Translations under genes and position numbers: made by a program | Notes under the pieces: generated by a model | Databases searched by the model: none | Told to the model about the DNA's origin: nothing | Seen by the model: the letters and a program-made list of their open reading frames with translations, nothing else | Shown: positions 34,872-42,532 of the stretch, in pieces | How the letters are laid out: the number at the start of each line of letters is the position of its first letter | Numbering within the stretch: the stretch's first letter is position 1 | Assembly: GCF_035590735.1 (NCBI RefSeq) | Contig: NZ_CP141595.1 | Location: 553,001-617,000, forward strand | Length of the DNA: 64,000 nucleotides | Source: Rossellomorea aquimaris | GTDB lineage: Bacteria; Bacillota; Bacilli; Bacillales; Bacillaceae_B | Direction: 5' to 3'

Positions 34872-35590
34872 AAGTTGCCATTATTGATGATGAGCCCTAT
34901 AGCCGGGAAGAAATGAAGCATCTCTTAAGCGGTTATTCATGGGTGGAGGTAGTCGGAGAAGCGAGTTCTGCTGAGAAGGGATTGGAAATCATTTTAACAA
35001 AAGAACCCGATGTCTTATTTCTTGATATTGAAATGCCGGGGATGAGCGGAGTCGACTTAGCGGAAGCCCTGCAAAAAATGAAGCACAAACCGGAAATCGT
35101 CTTTGCCACTGCCTATCCGGATTATGCCCTTAAAGCGTTCCGGGTGGAAGCCGTTGACTACTTATTGAAACCATTTGAAGAAGATCAGCTCGGGCAAACG
35201 ATGGAGCGGTTGAAGAATCTTTTGAATGTGGGAGTGAAAGAGCAGAGCGAGAGTCCGTCGATGGGGAAACTGGCGGTTCAGGATGAAGACAAAATTGTAT
35301 TCATCAGTCCGAAAGACATTCTATATATATTCCGTGAAGAGCGGGAAACCTTTATATGTACGGAGAAGAAGAAGTATACTTGCCGCTTGCCGATCAAGGA
35401 ATTGGAATCGAAGCTCAGTACATATCCATTTTTCCGCGTCCATAAAAGCTACCTCGTTCAGCTGCCCTTCGTAGAGGAGCTCATCCCATGGGGAAGCGGC
35501 GTGTTTCAGTTGAAGGTTCATGGAGCGGATGAGGCGATTCCGGTGAGCAGGAATTATGTTAAGGAATTGAGGGAGCGTTTGGAGTTGTAG
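34868..35590 (+). CDS. lytT: LytTR response regulator LytT
   Basis: 240 residues. Receiver domain 1-120 with acidic pocket IIDDE, phosphoacceptor Asp53 in FLDIEMPGMSG and Lys in YLLKPFEEDQ; LytTR DNA-binding domain 135-240 (ILYIFREERETFICTEKKKYTCRLPIKELESKL, FFRVHKSYLV, VSRNYVKELRE). GTG start overlaps the lytS stop. Partner of LytS, with the neighbouring cstA as the likely target. Confidence 0.93.
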   Translation: MKVAIIDDEPYSREEMKHLLSGYSWVEVVGEASSAEKGLEIILTKEPDVLFLDIEMPGMSGVDLAEALQKMKHKPEIVFATAYPDYALKAFRVEAVDYLLKPFEEDQLGQTMERLKNLLNVGVKEQSESPSMGKLAVQDEDKIVFISPKDILYIFREERETFICTEKKKYTCRLPIKELESKLSTYPFFRVHKSYLVQLPFVEELIPWGSGVFQLKVHGADEAIPVSRNYVKELRERLEL

Positions 35591-35600
35591 GTATTTGGAT

Positions 35601-35640
35601 TTGTACCTGGTACATAAACCGATTATTGTACCAGGTACAA
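35601..35640. repeat. GTACCTGGTAC inverted repeat hairpin
   Basis: TTGTACCTGGTAC and GTACCAGGTACAA form a perfect 13-bp stem with a 14-nt loop, then TTTTGGTTTT. A third half copy (GTGCCTGGTAC) is at 35652. It may end the lytST transcript. The 6-bp palindrome type is a dispersed repeat, with a relative (GTGCCGGGCAC) at 8931. Confidence 0.7.
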
Positions 35641-35738
35641 TTTTGGTTTTGGGTGCCTGGTACAAATCGAGCATTCGGATCCGCGCACCAAACTGGTCAT
35701 CTGTAACCTGCACCATCTCTTCTTTCTCTGCACATGAA

Positions 35739-35780
35739 CCCCCGCTTAGAACATCTTAACCCCGATTTCCGACATCTTAA
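35739..35780 (+). promoter_or_regulatory. Two 21-bp direct repeats upstream of the cstA promoter
   Basis: ACATCTTAA occurs at 35751 and 35772 with CCCC and TT matches in register, so two copies exactly 21 bp apart, just upstream of the cstA promoter. LytTR-type regulators bind paired direct repeats spaced by two helical turns, so this is a candidate LytT site. It may instead be a two-unit member of the 20-bp-period arrays. Confidence 0.5.
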
Positions 35781-35812
35781 ACAGAATGTGACGAAACTGT
35801 GAATATGATTGC

Positions 35813-35831
35813 TATAATGAAAGCGTATTCA
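35813..35831 (+). promoter_or_regulatory. cstA -10 box with overlapping cre site
   Basis: TATAAT at 35813-35818 is an ideal -10 box; the -35 is weak, which suits an activator. ATGAAAGCGTATTCA at 35817-35831 fits the cre consensus WTGNAANCGNWWNCA at every position. CcpA bound here would block initiation in the presence of glucose. Confidence 0.72.
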
Positions 35832-35857
35832 TAAATGAGCGAAAGGGGATCATAAGC

Positions 35858-37306
35858 ATGGTTACATTTCTGGTCTCGATTGTTGTATTAATTATCGGAT
35901 ATTTCACATATGGAAAATTAATTGAAAAGATTTTTGGAATCAATGAAAGTCGTTCGACTCCTGCTTATGCGAAGGCGGATGGAGTGGATTATGTACCAAT
36001 GAAAACAGGTAAGAACTCCATGATCCAGCTGTTGAATATCGCCGGTGTTGGACCCATTTTCGGTCCGATCATGGGAGCACTTTACGGACCTGTCGCCTTC
36101 CTTTGGATCGTACTCGGAGCGATTTTTGCCGGAGCGGTTCATGATTACTTAACGGGGATGATTTCGATCCGTAACGGAGGAGCTCATTTACCGGAGCTTG
36201 CAGGACGCTTCCTTGGTAAGACGATGAAGCATGTGGTGAACGCATTCTCGATTCTATTACTCGTGCTGGTGGGTACGGTTTTCGTTACAGCACCTGCAGC
36301 ATTGATCGCGAATCTGACGCCAGCCTGGATTTCTTTAGGTGTCATTATCGCCGCAATTTTTATTTATTATATTGTCGCAACCCTATTACCGATTGATAAA
36401 ATCATCGGTAAAGTATATCCGCTTTTCGGAGCACTGCTTGTAGTGAGTGCAGTTGGAATCGGAGCGGGATTAGTGATTACCGGGGCGGATATTCCTGAGA
36501 TCAGCTTGACTAATATGCATCCTGAATCAGTAGCGATTTTCCCATTATTATTCTTGACGATTTCTTGTGGGGCACTTTCAGGGTTCCATGCCACACAATC
36601 ACCGATCATTTCAAGAACGACTCAAAATGAAAAGAACGGACGCAAAATTTTCTACGGAATGATGATTTTAGAAGCGATCATTGCGATGATCTGGGCAGCA
36701 GCTGCCATGAGCTTATTCCAGCCGGGTGAATTGAATGCCATCTTGAAAGAAGGCGGACCTGCGGCGGTTGTAAGTGAAGTATCGATCCTTATGCTTGGAT
36801 CAATCGGTGGAACACTGGCCATCCTTGGGGTGATCATTCTTCCGATCACGTCTGGTGATACATCATTCCGAAGTGCGCGAATGATCATTGCCGACTATAT
36901 TAAAGTAGGACAAGTGAAAATGTCCAGCAGGCTTTGGATTGCGATTCCATTGTTCGTGATCTCAGTCGTGTTGACACGAATCGACTTTAACCTATTATGG
37001 AGATACTTCTCCTGGGCGAACCAATCGACAGCAATGATTGCCCTTTGGGTAGGTGCCATGTATCTGGCCCTTCAAAAGAAACCTCACTGGGTCGCAACGA
37101 TTCCAGCGATCTTCATGACGATGGTGACATTCACGTATATCCTGAGCGCACCAATCGGATTCGGGTTATCCATGGGTACAGCCTATATGGGAGCGACAGT
37201 CGTAACCATCGCCGCAATATTAGCATTTATATACACATTGAGAAAGCGCTTAAACGATGGATCCGTCATTCAAGTCGACGAAGATGTTCCTCAATCAGCA
37301 GCCTAA
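35858..37306 (+). CDS. cstA: CstA family carbon starvation / pyruvate transporter
   Basis: 482 residues, shorter than the about 700-residue E. coli CstA and BtsT, as usual in Gram-positive bacteria. Many helices. Conserved blocks are GKLIEKIFGI, SMIQLLNIAGVGPIFGPIMGALYGPVAFLWIVLG, GAVHDYLTGMISIRNGGAHLPELAGRFLG and SGFHATQSPIISRTTQNEKNGR. Members import pyruvate or peptides under starvation. ATG follows AAAGGGG. Position after lytST, with cre and direct repeats, points to control by LytT and CcpA. Confidence 0.92.
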   Translation: MVTFLVSIVVLIIGYFTYGKLIEKIFGINESRSTPAYAKADGVDYVPMKTGKNSMIQLLNIAGVGPIFGPIMGALYGPVAFLWIVLGAIFAGAVHDYLTGMISIRNGGAHLPELAGRFLGKTMKHVVNAFSILLLVLVGTVFVTAPAALIANLTPAWISLGVIIAAIFIYYIVATLLPIDKIIGKVYPLFGALLVVSAVGIGAGLVITGADIPEISLTNMHPESVAIFPLLFLTISCGALSGFHATQSPIISRTTQNEKNGRKIFYGMMILEAIIAMIWAAAAMSLFQPGELNAILKEGGPAAVVSEVSILMLGSIGGTLAILGVIILPITSGDTSFRSARMIIADYIKVGQVKMSSRLWIAIPLFVISVVLTRIDFNLLWRYFSWANQSTAMIALWVGAMYLALQKKPHWVATIPAIFMTMVTFTYILSAPIGFGLSMGTAYMGATVVTIAAILAFIYTLRKRLNDGSVIQVDEDVPQSAA

Positions 37307-37315
37307 TGTGTTAGG

Positions 37316-37347
37316 GAGTTTTCCGGTAATTACCGGGAGACTCTTTT
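37316..37347 (+). terminator. Terminator after cstA
   Basis: Hairpin built on CCGGTAATTACCGG with outer GAGT/GACTC pairing, then CTTTTCTTTTTTT. Confidence 0.8.
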
Positions 37348-37425
37348 CTTTTTTTGCACAAAATAAGAATGGTTCAAAAACCACAAGTTTTCTTGATGAC
37401 GACTAATTATTAGGAGTGATTCAGC

Positions 37426-37530
37426 ATGACAAAGAAAACGAAAAAAGACGGCGGTACAAAGCAAAACGGCAAGCACAAACCGAAACAGAAAACATCCGGT
37501 TCTGCTAACGGGCAGAATGGATACCACTAG
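37426..37530 (+). CDS. Very small basic protein
   Basis: 34 residues, MTKKTKKDGGTKQNGKHKPK... ending NGQNGYH. Extremely basic (Lys/Gly/Gln/Asn), no hydrophobic segment. Too short for standard ORF calling, but TAGGAGTG lies 7 nt before the ATG, and it is bracketed by two terminators, so it is a likely independent gene. Composition recalls minor small acid-soluble spore proteins, but I cannot assign a family. Confidence 0.6.
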   Translation: MTKKTKKDGGTKQNGKHKPKQKTSGSANGQNGYH

Positions 37531-37539
37531 AAAATGAAT

Positions 37540-37568
37540 GCCAATCCTTTACGGGTTGGCTTTTTTAT
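37540..37568 (+). terminator. Terminator after the small basic gene
   Basis: GCCAATCC pairs with GGGTTGGC, 5-nt loop, six T. Confidence 0.9.
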
Positions 37569-37654
37569 TTGGAACTCGAGATGTTTTCTGGTGGAGGATG
37601 TATTATAATAGAGGTAGTTTCAAAAATTTAGTAGTCTCAAAAGGAGATTCCATT

Positions 37655-37855
37655 ATGTCGAATAATAATGATCAGCAAATACAGCCAGAAAAGAAAAAAA
37701 TCAGCCTGCAGGAAGCAATGAAGCAGCAGCTGGCAAAGAAAAAAGAAGCCCAGGCAGGCGGCAAGCAAGCAACAGGCGGTTTAGCATCGAATCAACGCAT
37801 GCAAAGTCAACAAACGAAGAAGCCCAGCAATACTCGTCGTAAGATGGGAAGCTAA
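37655..37855 (+). CDS. Small basic, Gln/Lys-rich protein
   Basis: 66 residues, hydrophilic and basic (KKKISLQEAMKQQLAKKKEAQ, then Gly/Gln/Ser-rich tail ending NTRRKMGS). One predicted helix at residues 15-35. ATG follows AAAAGGAGA with ideal spacing, and a terminator comes directly after. Not recognised; possibly nucleic-acid binding or spore-associated from composition alone. Confidence 0.7.
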   Translation: MSNNNDQQIQPEKKKISLQEAMKQQLAKKKEAQAGGKQATGGLASNQRMQSQQTKKPSNTRRKMGS

Positions 37856-37861
37856 TGGGAG

Positions 37862-37896
37862 AGAGCGCTCGGGAATTGGGGAGTGCTCTTTTTTTG
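37862..37896 (+). terminator. Terminator after the Gln/Lys-rich gene
   Basis: GAGCGCTC pairs with GAGTGCTC (one G-U), 10-nt loop, then seven T. Confidence 0.85.
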
Positions 37897-37983
37897 TTTT
37901 GGATGGTCTTTCTGGTGAGGCGGTACGGTTGGGCTCAGGGGCAGCGGTCGGTACAGCGCGAAACTTGACGAAGTGTGTAAAAT

Positions 37984-38072
37984 GGCACATATATCAGGAA
38001 TTCGGCAGATAAAATAATAAAATGGCACATAAATCGTGAGAGCGGCAGATATATCACAGAAGTGGCAGATAA
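37984..38072 (+). repeat. 20-bp-period array, motif GGCASAT (array C1)
   Basis: Five units at 37984, 38004, 38024, 38044 and 38064, each exactly 20 bp apart: GGCACAT or GGCAGAT followed by AWA. Lies in the 484-bp gap between the small Gln/Lys gene and the ECF sigma gene. Confidence 0.88.
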
Positions 38073-38117
38073 CTTTTTCAGTGCAGAGCTCAGGTCTCGA
38101 TTGGGCTTGTGAAATTT

Positions 38118-38222
38118 GTCGATTTACGAGGAACGGTTAATATCGTGAAAAAACGGCCGATAAATTCAAATAACGGTTGATAAAGCTATGACGGTCGATA
38201 AATCGAAATAAAGGTCGTTAAA
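38118..38222 (+). repeat. About 20-bp-period array, motif GGTCGATAAA (array C2)
   Basis: Six units at 38118 (GTCGATTTA), 38136 (GTTAATAT), 38156 (GCCGATAAA), 38176 (GTTGATAAA), 38194 (GTCGATAAA) and 38214 (GTCGTTAAA); steps 18, 20, 20, 18, 20. Adjacent to array C1 but with a different core, matching arrays B and E. The remainder of the gap has no gene. Confidence 0.82.
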
Positions 38223-38339
38223 CCCAAAGTCCACCTCATCATCCCGCCATACCTCCCTTCAAAGATCAAATCCCATTAAAAAAATCAAACTTTTTCCTCT
38301 CCATAGTCGTCAAAGTAGTAGAAAAGAGGTGATCTCTCC

Positions 38340-38891
38340 TTGAATGAAGACCAGGTACACGATGTCACTCTGTCAAAGGAAGAAATTCTGGAAGAAGTGA
38401 TGAATGAATACGGCAAAGAGGTGCTATATATCGCTTATTCTTATGTGAAGGATCACAGTCTTGCTGAAGATATCGCTCAAGAGGTGTTTGTCCGGTTTTA
38501 TCAGCGGTACGATTCGTTTCGGGGAGACTCCTCGTTGAAGACGTGGATCATCCGGATAGCCATCAATCAGAGTAAGGATCATCTCAAAAAGTGGGAAACG
38601 AGGAAGCTGCTTTTTACAAATAAGTTGAGTGAATGGATTCAGGAGAGCAGGAGTCGATGTCCGGAATCTCAAACTATACATAGGGAAACGGGCAGGGAGC
38701 TGCATTCAAGGTTATTATCTTTGCCAATCAAATACAGGGAGGTTCTATTTCTGTATTATTATGATGAACTGAAAATCACGGAAATCGCCGAGTGCTTGGA
38801 GATCAACATCAACACGGCTAAAACCCGTTTGAAAACAGGGAAAGAGAAACTGCAAAATATGTATCCAAAAGGGGTGCATCACGATGGATAG
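38340..38891 (+). CDS. ECF RNA polymerase sigma factor
   Basis: 183 residues. Region 2 contains AYSYVKDHSLAEDIAQEVFVRFYQRYDSFRGDSSLKTWIIRIAINQSKDHLKK, region 4 LPIKYREVLFLYYYDELKITEIAECLEININTAKTRLKTGKEKL, the standard two-domain ECF layout. TTG start at 38340 follows AGAGGTGATC. Overlaps the next gene by 8 nt, which encodes a membrane protein with one helix and no known domain, as expected for a cognate anti-sigma factor. Stimulus unknown. Confidence 0.92.
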   Translation: MNEDQVHDVTLSKEEILEEVMNEYGKEVLYIAYSYVKDHSLAEDIAQEVFVRFYQRYDSFRGDSSLKTWIIRIAINQSKDHLKKWETRKLLFTNKLSEWIQESRSRCPESQTIHRETGRELHSRLLSLPIKYREVLFLYYYDELKITEIAECLEININTAKTRLKTGKEKLQNMYPKGVHHDG

Positions 38892-39522
38892 AGAGCTTCA
38901 GCGACAGGTTAGAAAAATGACGGATGAAGGATTACAAGGATTCGATTTTAATAATCAAATGAAGGATCATGTAAGGAAAAGAGTAGCTGAGGGGAAGCCG
39001 GAAAAAGAATATCGGCGCAGGTGGTATGCGCCATTGACCAGTTTTACCATTGTTCTCATCGTTGTATTTGCGTTTGCCGTAGTGAAGGGGGAGCAATGGG
39101 GAATCCTTGGTAGCGAGAATCTGAGTGGTTTCTTCACGAATAAATCGAACTTTGATGTGGAAATCCGCTTTGATGGAGGGATGACCATAAGTACGTTTAC
39201 GGACACGATTACAAATCAAGATGGTGAGGAAAAAGCTCTAACCTTCTCTAAAGACGAAATGAGTGAAGTTTACACAAAGATAGAGAGCCTGAATCTGAAA
39301 GGGAACAAACAGTTGTCTTACCGGAAAGATTGCACCATTCTATCTCTTGAGGATTACATGATGAAGATAAGAGTGAATGAAGATGTATATGAATACTATC
39401 ATTCAGAGTGTGCTACGACGGCTGACAGAAGGGAATTCGACGAGTTACGCCAACTCATCATCACCATCATCAAACAAAAACCTGGGTACGAAGAAATGTT
39501 AAAAGAAAGACTGAAGATGTAA
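38884..39522 (+). CDS. Probable anti-sigma factor, single-pass membrane protein
   Basis: 212 residues. Cytoplasmic N-terminal 45 residues (charged, helical), one membrane helix at about 48-66 (FTIVLIVVFAFAVV), and an extracytoplasmic domain of about 145 residues with two cysteines (KDCTILSL and HSECATT) likely to form a disulfide. ATG 38884 overlaps the end of the ECF sigma gene with AAAGGGG upstream. Gene order and topology argue for an anti-sigma factor, though no zinc-finger motif is present. Confidence 0.75.
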   Translation: MDRELQRQVRKMTDEGLQGFDFNNQMKDHVRKRVAEGKPEKEYRRRWYAPLTSFTIVLIVVFAFAVVKGEQWGILGSENLSGFFTNKSNFDVEIRFDGGMTISTFTDTITNQDGEEKALTFSKDEMSEVYTKIESLNLKGNKQLSYRKDCTILSLEDYMMKIRVNEDVYEYYHSECATTADRREFDELRQLIITIIKQKPGYEEMLKERLKM

Positions 39523-39530
39523 ATATTCCA

Positions 39531-39559
39531 TTTACTTCCTCTCTCAATCATGCTATCAT
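39531..39559 (+). promoter_or_regulatory. Promoter of the T-box MFS transcript
   Basis: TTTACT, 17 nt, TATCAT, a moderate sigma-A promoter just ahead of the T-box leader. Confidence 0.55.
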
Positions 39560-39576
39560 AATGAAAATTTCAATTA

Positions 39577-39855
39577 AATGCCAAGAAGAGAAGAGTAGAT
39601 ATCTGAAATCTTTACAGAGAGCTCCGGCAGCTGAAAGGGAGCAAGAGGGACGGTATTGAAACAAGACTCTGAGCAGTGCATCGGAACCGGGCAATGGGGA
39701 TGGTGTGACGGGAGCTCCCGTTATAGGGCTAGGGTATAAGCCGGTTGGCCGTACCCGAAAAGGTTAGTATGGCGACATATTAACGAACTGGGGTGGCACC
39801 GCGATAGATAATCTCGCCCCCAAGATCAACGTCTTGGGGGTGGGATTTTTTTATT
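39577..39855 (+). ncRNA. T-box riboswitch upstream of an MFS transporter
   Basis: Contains stem I with AGTA (39594-39597) opposite GAA (39658-39660), the 3' T-box core GGGTGGCACCGCG at 39791-39803 and a terminator (TCTCGCCCCCAAGA with TCTTGGGGGTGGGA, then seven T) at 39811-39853. The specifier lies in GAAACAAG at 39658-39665 and can be read AAC (Asn), ACA (Thr) or CAA (Gln). Strict placement after GAA gives ACA. The acceptor-pairing tetramer TGGC (39794-39797) asks for discriminator base G, which suits Asn or Gln better than Thr. Amino acid therefore not settled. Confidence 0.9.
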
Positions 39856-39885
39856 CATAAAACATATCGCGGGGAGGAATAACCA

Positions 39886-41109
39886 ATGAGAAAGTGGAAG
39901 TATCCTTTATTGCTGCTGGCAGGCATCGGGATTTCGAATGTCGGAGGGTGGATTTATTTAATCGCCCTAAATTTGATTGTTCTAGACGAGTGGGGATCAC
40001 CTCTGGCTGTGGTGACTTTATATGTATTGAAGCCTGTGGCTGCCCTTTTGACAAATGGCTGGGCGGGAAGCTTGATTGACCGGGTCAACAAGCGGAATCT
40101 GATGGTGGCTCTCGATATCTTCAGAGGCGTGTTGATTGGAACTTTACCTTTTCTTTCGTCGAGTTGGTGGATGTATGCGGTTGTGTTGATCATCAATATG
40201 GGAAGTGCAATGTTTTATCCGGCGTCCATGGCGTACATCACGACCTTCATCCCACGGGGCAACAGACAGCGCTTCAATGCTCTCCGGGGGCTGATCGGAT
40301 CGGGTGCGTTTCTCATTGGGCCGGGAATTGCCGGATTGATGTTCATGATGGGGACACCGACGTTTGCCCTTTATATGAATGCACTGGCCCTCTTTTTATC
40401 AGGAGTGATCACCCTCTTGCTACCGAAGCTTGAGGATGGGATCCACGTTGATACAGGTGATACCAAATGGGAAGTCATCAAAGAGGATTGGCGGATGGTG
40501 TGGAGATTCAGCCGGCGCGCTACTTATGTAATGGTCCTTTACGTCTTGTTCAGCATCCTGATTGTAATGACGGCAGCGCTCGATTCCCTTGAGGCCGCAT
40601 TTTCTAAAGAGGTATTGCACCTTTCGAACAGTACGTATGGATATCTTGTAAGCATTGCAGGGGGAGGGTTTGTGCTGGGGTCAATCTTGAACGCGTCCCT
40701 TTCCCATAAGCTCCATCACATGCATCTAATGGGATTTGGTTCTCTGCTCGTTTCCGGAGGATATCTTATTTATTCTTTCTCGGAAGGTTTCTTATTAGCG
40801 GCGATCGGGTTCGCTGTTTTATCCTTCACGTTGGCCTTTGCGACGACAGGGTTTGAAACCTTTTATCAGGAACATATTCCCGTGGAGATCATGGGGCGGG
40901 TAGCCAGTATTTATGGATTGCTGGAAGGGGTACTGGTCATCCTTTCTACGGTGCTTATTGGAGTGGGAGCCGAACTGGTGTCGATTCGATTTGTTGTGAT
41001 TGCGGGTTCGATGATCATGCTTGGGGTCACAGTGATTTTATATATAAGCTCTACCAGGAATTCTTGGGAAAAACAGTTAAGACGTAATTCTGAATGTTAT
41101 AATAAATAA
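39886..41109 (+). CDS. MFS transporter under T-box control
   Basis: 407 residues, 12 helices. MFS_3-type with NGWAGSLIDRVNKRNLMV as the motif-A region and FYPASMAYITTFIPRGNRQRFNALRGLIGSGAFLIGPGIAG in helix 4-5. Similar proteins are usually called macrolide or drug efflux permeases, but T-box control ties this one to uncharged tRNA and so to amino acid supply. It may therefore move an amino acid, a peptide or a tRNA-synthetase inhibitor. ATG follows GGGGAGGAATAACC. Confidence 0.85.
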   Translation: MRKWKYPLLLLAGIGISNVGGWIYLIALNLIVLDEWGSPLAVVTLYVLKPVAALLTNGWAGSLIDRVNKRNLMVALDIFRGVLIGTLPFLSSSWWMYAVVLIINMGSAMFYPASMAYITTFIPRGNRQRFNALRGLIGSGAFLIGPGIAGLMFMMGTPTFALYMNALALFLSGVITLLLPKLEDGIHVDTGDTKWEVIKEDWRMVWRFSRRATYVMVLYVLFSILIVMTAALDSLEAAFSKEVLHLSNSTYGYLVSIAGGGFVLGSILNASLSHKLHHMHLMGFGSLLVSGGYLIYSFSEGFLLAAIGFAVLSFTLAFATTGFETFYQEHIPVEIMGRVASIYGLLEGVLVILSTVLIGVGAELVSIRFVVIAGSMIMLGVTVILYISSTRNSWEKQLRRNSECYNK

Positions 41110-41134
41110 AAAAAGACACAAAGGGGGTCAGTGG

Positions 41135-42160
41135 ATGAAAATGACGGCAGATCAGTACTGGGACCGGTGGGAAGAGTTGATGCACCGGGAAGAAGCAAGT
41201 TATGAGAAGTGGAACGGTTTAGAGGATCTGTTGTTCATTGCGCAGAAAGAAAAGGACCTCTATAAGGAGTTTTGCTGCCGGTTCGGAATAATGAGGACCG
41301 TCAACTATCTTGGGGAGTATGAGGAACTATTCGACCATTTCGAGTGGTGCAACGGCTTCTTTTCAGATAATGAAGAGAACTTGCAGGATTGGGTGGAAAG
41401 CTTCTTCTGGATCTATAAATGGATGGCGGAGCATCTGGTGAAGATGCCCGGCATTGACACGGAACTGTTGGATGCCTTTTTCAGTGACTTTCAAGAAGCG
41501 TATGACCGTTATGGCTATAGTTTGCGTCCCTTTTATCAACATCAGCATAAACGGGCGCTGAAAACAGGGAATGCAGAAGAAGCGGAAGAGTATTATCAAA
41601 AGTGGATAGCAGCCGAAAGGGATTCCCTTTCGGACTGTGAAGCCTGTGAATACCAGACACAGCTTGAGTATTTTTATTTTACCGGGGAAAAGGAAAAAGC
41701 CCGCCCCATTGAAATGCTTTTATTATCCAAAGAAGTGACCTGTGGTGAAATCCCCCATTTGACCTATAGTAAGCTCCTTTTGCCTTATCATGAAGATGGC
41801 CGGGTGGAGGAAGCCTCACGCTATCAGTCAGAAGGGTACTTTTTCATTTATGATAAGCCACACTTTTTAGTCGAAGCTTCCGAACATATCAGGTTTCTTG
41901 CTTTAACGGAACCAGTAAGGGGAATCAAAATATTGGAGCGTCACATCGAGTATGCAGATAGTGGGAAGGATCCTTACGGGATGTTTTACTTTTATATGAG
42001 TGCGATTGTTCTTCACCGTAAGCTTGTTGAAGCCGGTCATCGTCCGGGGTTTGCCATTGATGTGATGAGTGAGATTGCAGAAGAGATCGCCGGGGATTTT
42101 GATGAGAGGAATGGGAATGATTTCTTCAGTCTGGAGATGGAGAGGATTTATTCTTTGTAA
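41135..42160 (+). CDS. Conserved hypothetical, TPR-like helical protein
   Basis: 341 residues, soluble, acidic, helical throughout, rich in Tyr, Phe and Trp. The spacing of aromatic and small residues (for example ALKTGNAEEAEEYYQKWIAAERD, YEELFDHFEWCNGFF) suggests degenerate tetratricopeptide-like helix pairs, about 35 residues each. No catalytic motif found. ATG at 41135 follows AAAGGGGGT. It follows the T-box MFS gene by 25 nt with no terminator, so it is probably co-transcribed and under the same T-box. Function unknown. Confidence 0.75.
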   Translation: MKMTADQYWDRWEELMHREEASYEKWNGLEDLLFIAQKEKDLYKEFCCRFGIMRTVNYLGEYEELFDHFEWCNGFFSDNEENLQDWVESFFWIYKWMAEHLVKMPGIDTELLDAFFSDFQEAYDRYGYSLRPFYQHQHKRALKTGNAEEAEEYYQKWIAAERDSLSDCEACEYQTQLEYFYFTGEKEKARPIEMLLLSKEVTCGEIPHLTYSKLLLPYHEDGRVEEASRYQSEGYFFIYDKPHFLVEASEHIRFLALTEPVRGIKILERHIEYADSGKDPYGMFYFYMSAIVLHRKLVEAGHRPGFAIDVMSEIAEEIAGDFDERNGNDFFSLEMERIYSL

Positions 42161-42166
42161 CAAATA

Positions 42167-42195
42167 TTGACAGCCCCTGCATATCTATATATAAT
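42167..42195 (+). promoter_or_regulatory. Sigma-A promoter of the proS T-box transcript
   Basis: TTGACA, 17 nt, TATAAT: a perfect consensus promoter directly upstream of the T-box. Confidence 0.88.
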
Positions 42196-42201
42196 CATCT
42201 A

Positions 42202-42430
42202 AAATAACTGAAACATTGCCGAGGATCAGTAAAGGGATCTTGTCTTTTCAGAGAGGGAGCGGTTTGGTGAAAAGCTCCCATTGATGAACCTTTGAACCTG
42301 CCTCTAAGTTCTGTATCGAATGAAGATATCAGCGGTCCGATACCGTTATCATGGAATGAGTGTAAAGCTTTGCTTTGAATCAGGGTGGTACCGCCAGAAA
42401 TGGTCCCTGATGAGAAGCAGGGCTTTTTTT
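42202..42430 (+). ncRNA. Proline T-box riboswitch upstream of proS
   Basis: Stem I has AGTA (42229-42232) opposite GAA (42294-42296) and the specifier CCT (Pro) at 42297-42299 followed by G. The T-box core CAGGGTGGTACCGCC is at 42381-42395; TGGT pairs with an A discriminator, as in tRNA-Pro. Terminator TCCCTG/CAGGG with a run of seven T ends at 42430. Uncharged tRNA-Pro would prevent termination and raise ProRS synthesis. Confidence 0.93.
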
Positions 42431-42452
42431 GTTTTATGGGTGAAGGCGATTC

Positions 42453-42502
42453 GCTGATAAAATGAAAATTCCGCTGATATATCCAAATTTCTCTGATAAA
42501 AT
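42453..42502 (+). repeat. 20-bp-period array, motif GCTGATAAA (array D)
   Basis: Three units at 42453 (GCTGATAAA), 42473 (GCTGATATA) and 42492 (TCTGATAAA). This array lies between the T-box terminator and the proS start, so it is part of the transcribed 5' leader. Confidence 0.75.
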
Positions 42503-42532
42503 CAATCCAACAAAAAAATGAGGTGCTCTCAA

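Noticed and set aside
35739..35780. Reading the cstA upstream repeats as a two-unit array of the 20-bp family
   Set aside because: Only two units and a 21-bp step; the LytTR-site reading is at least as good, so it is kept as a regulatory candidate, not an array.
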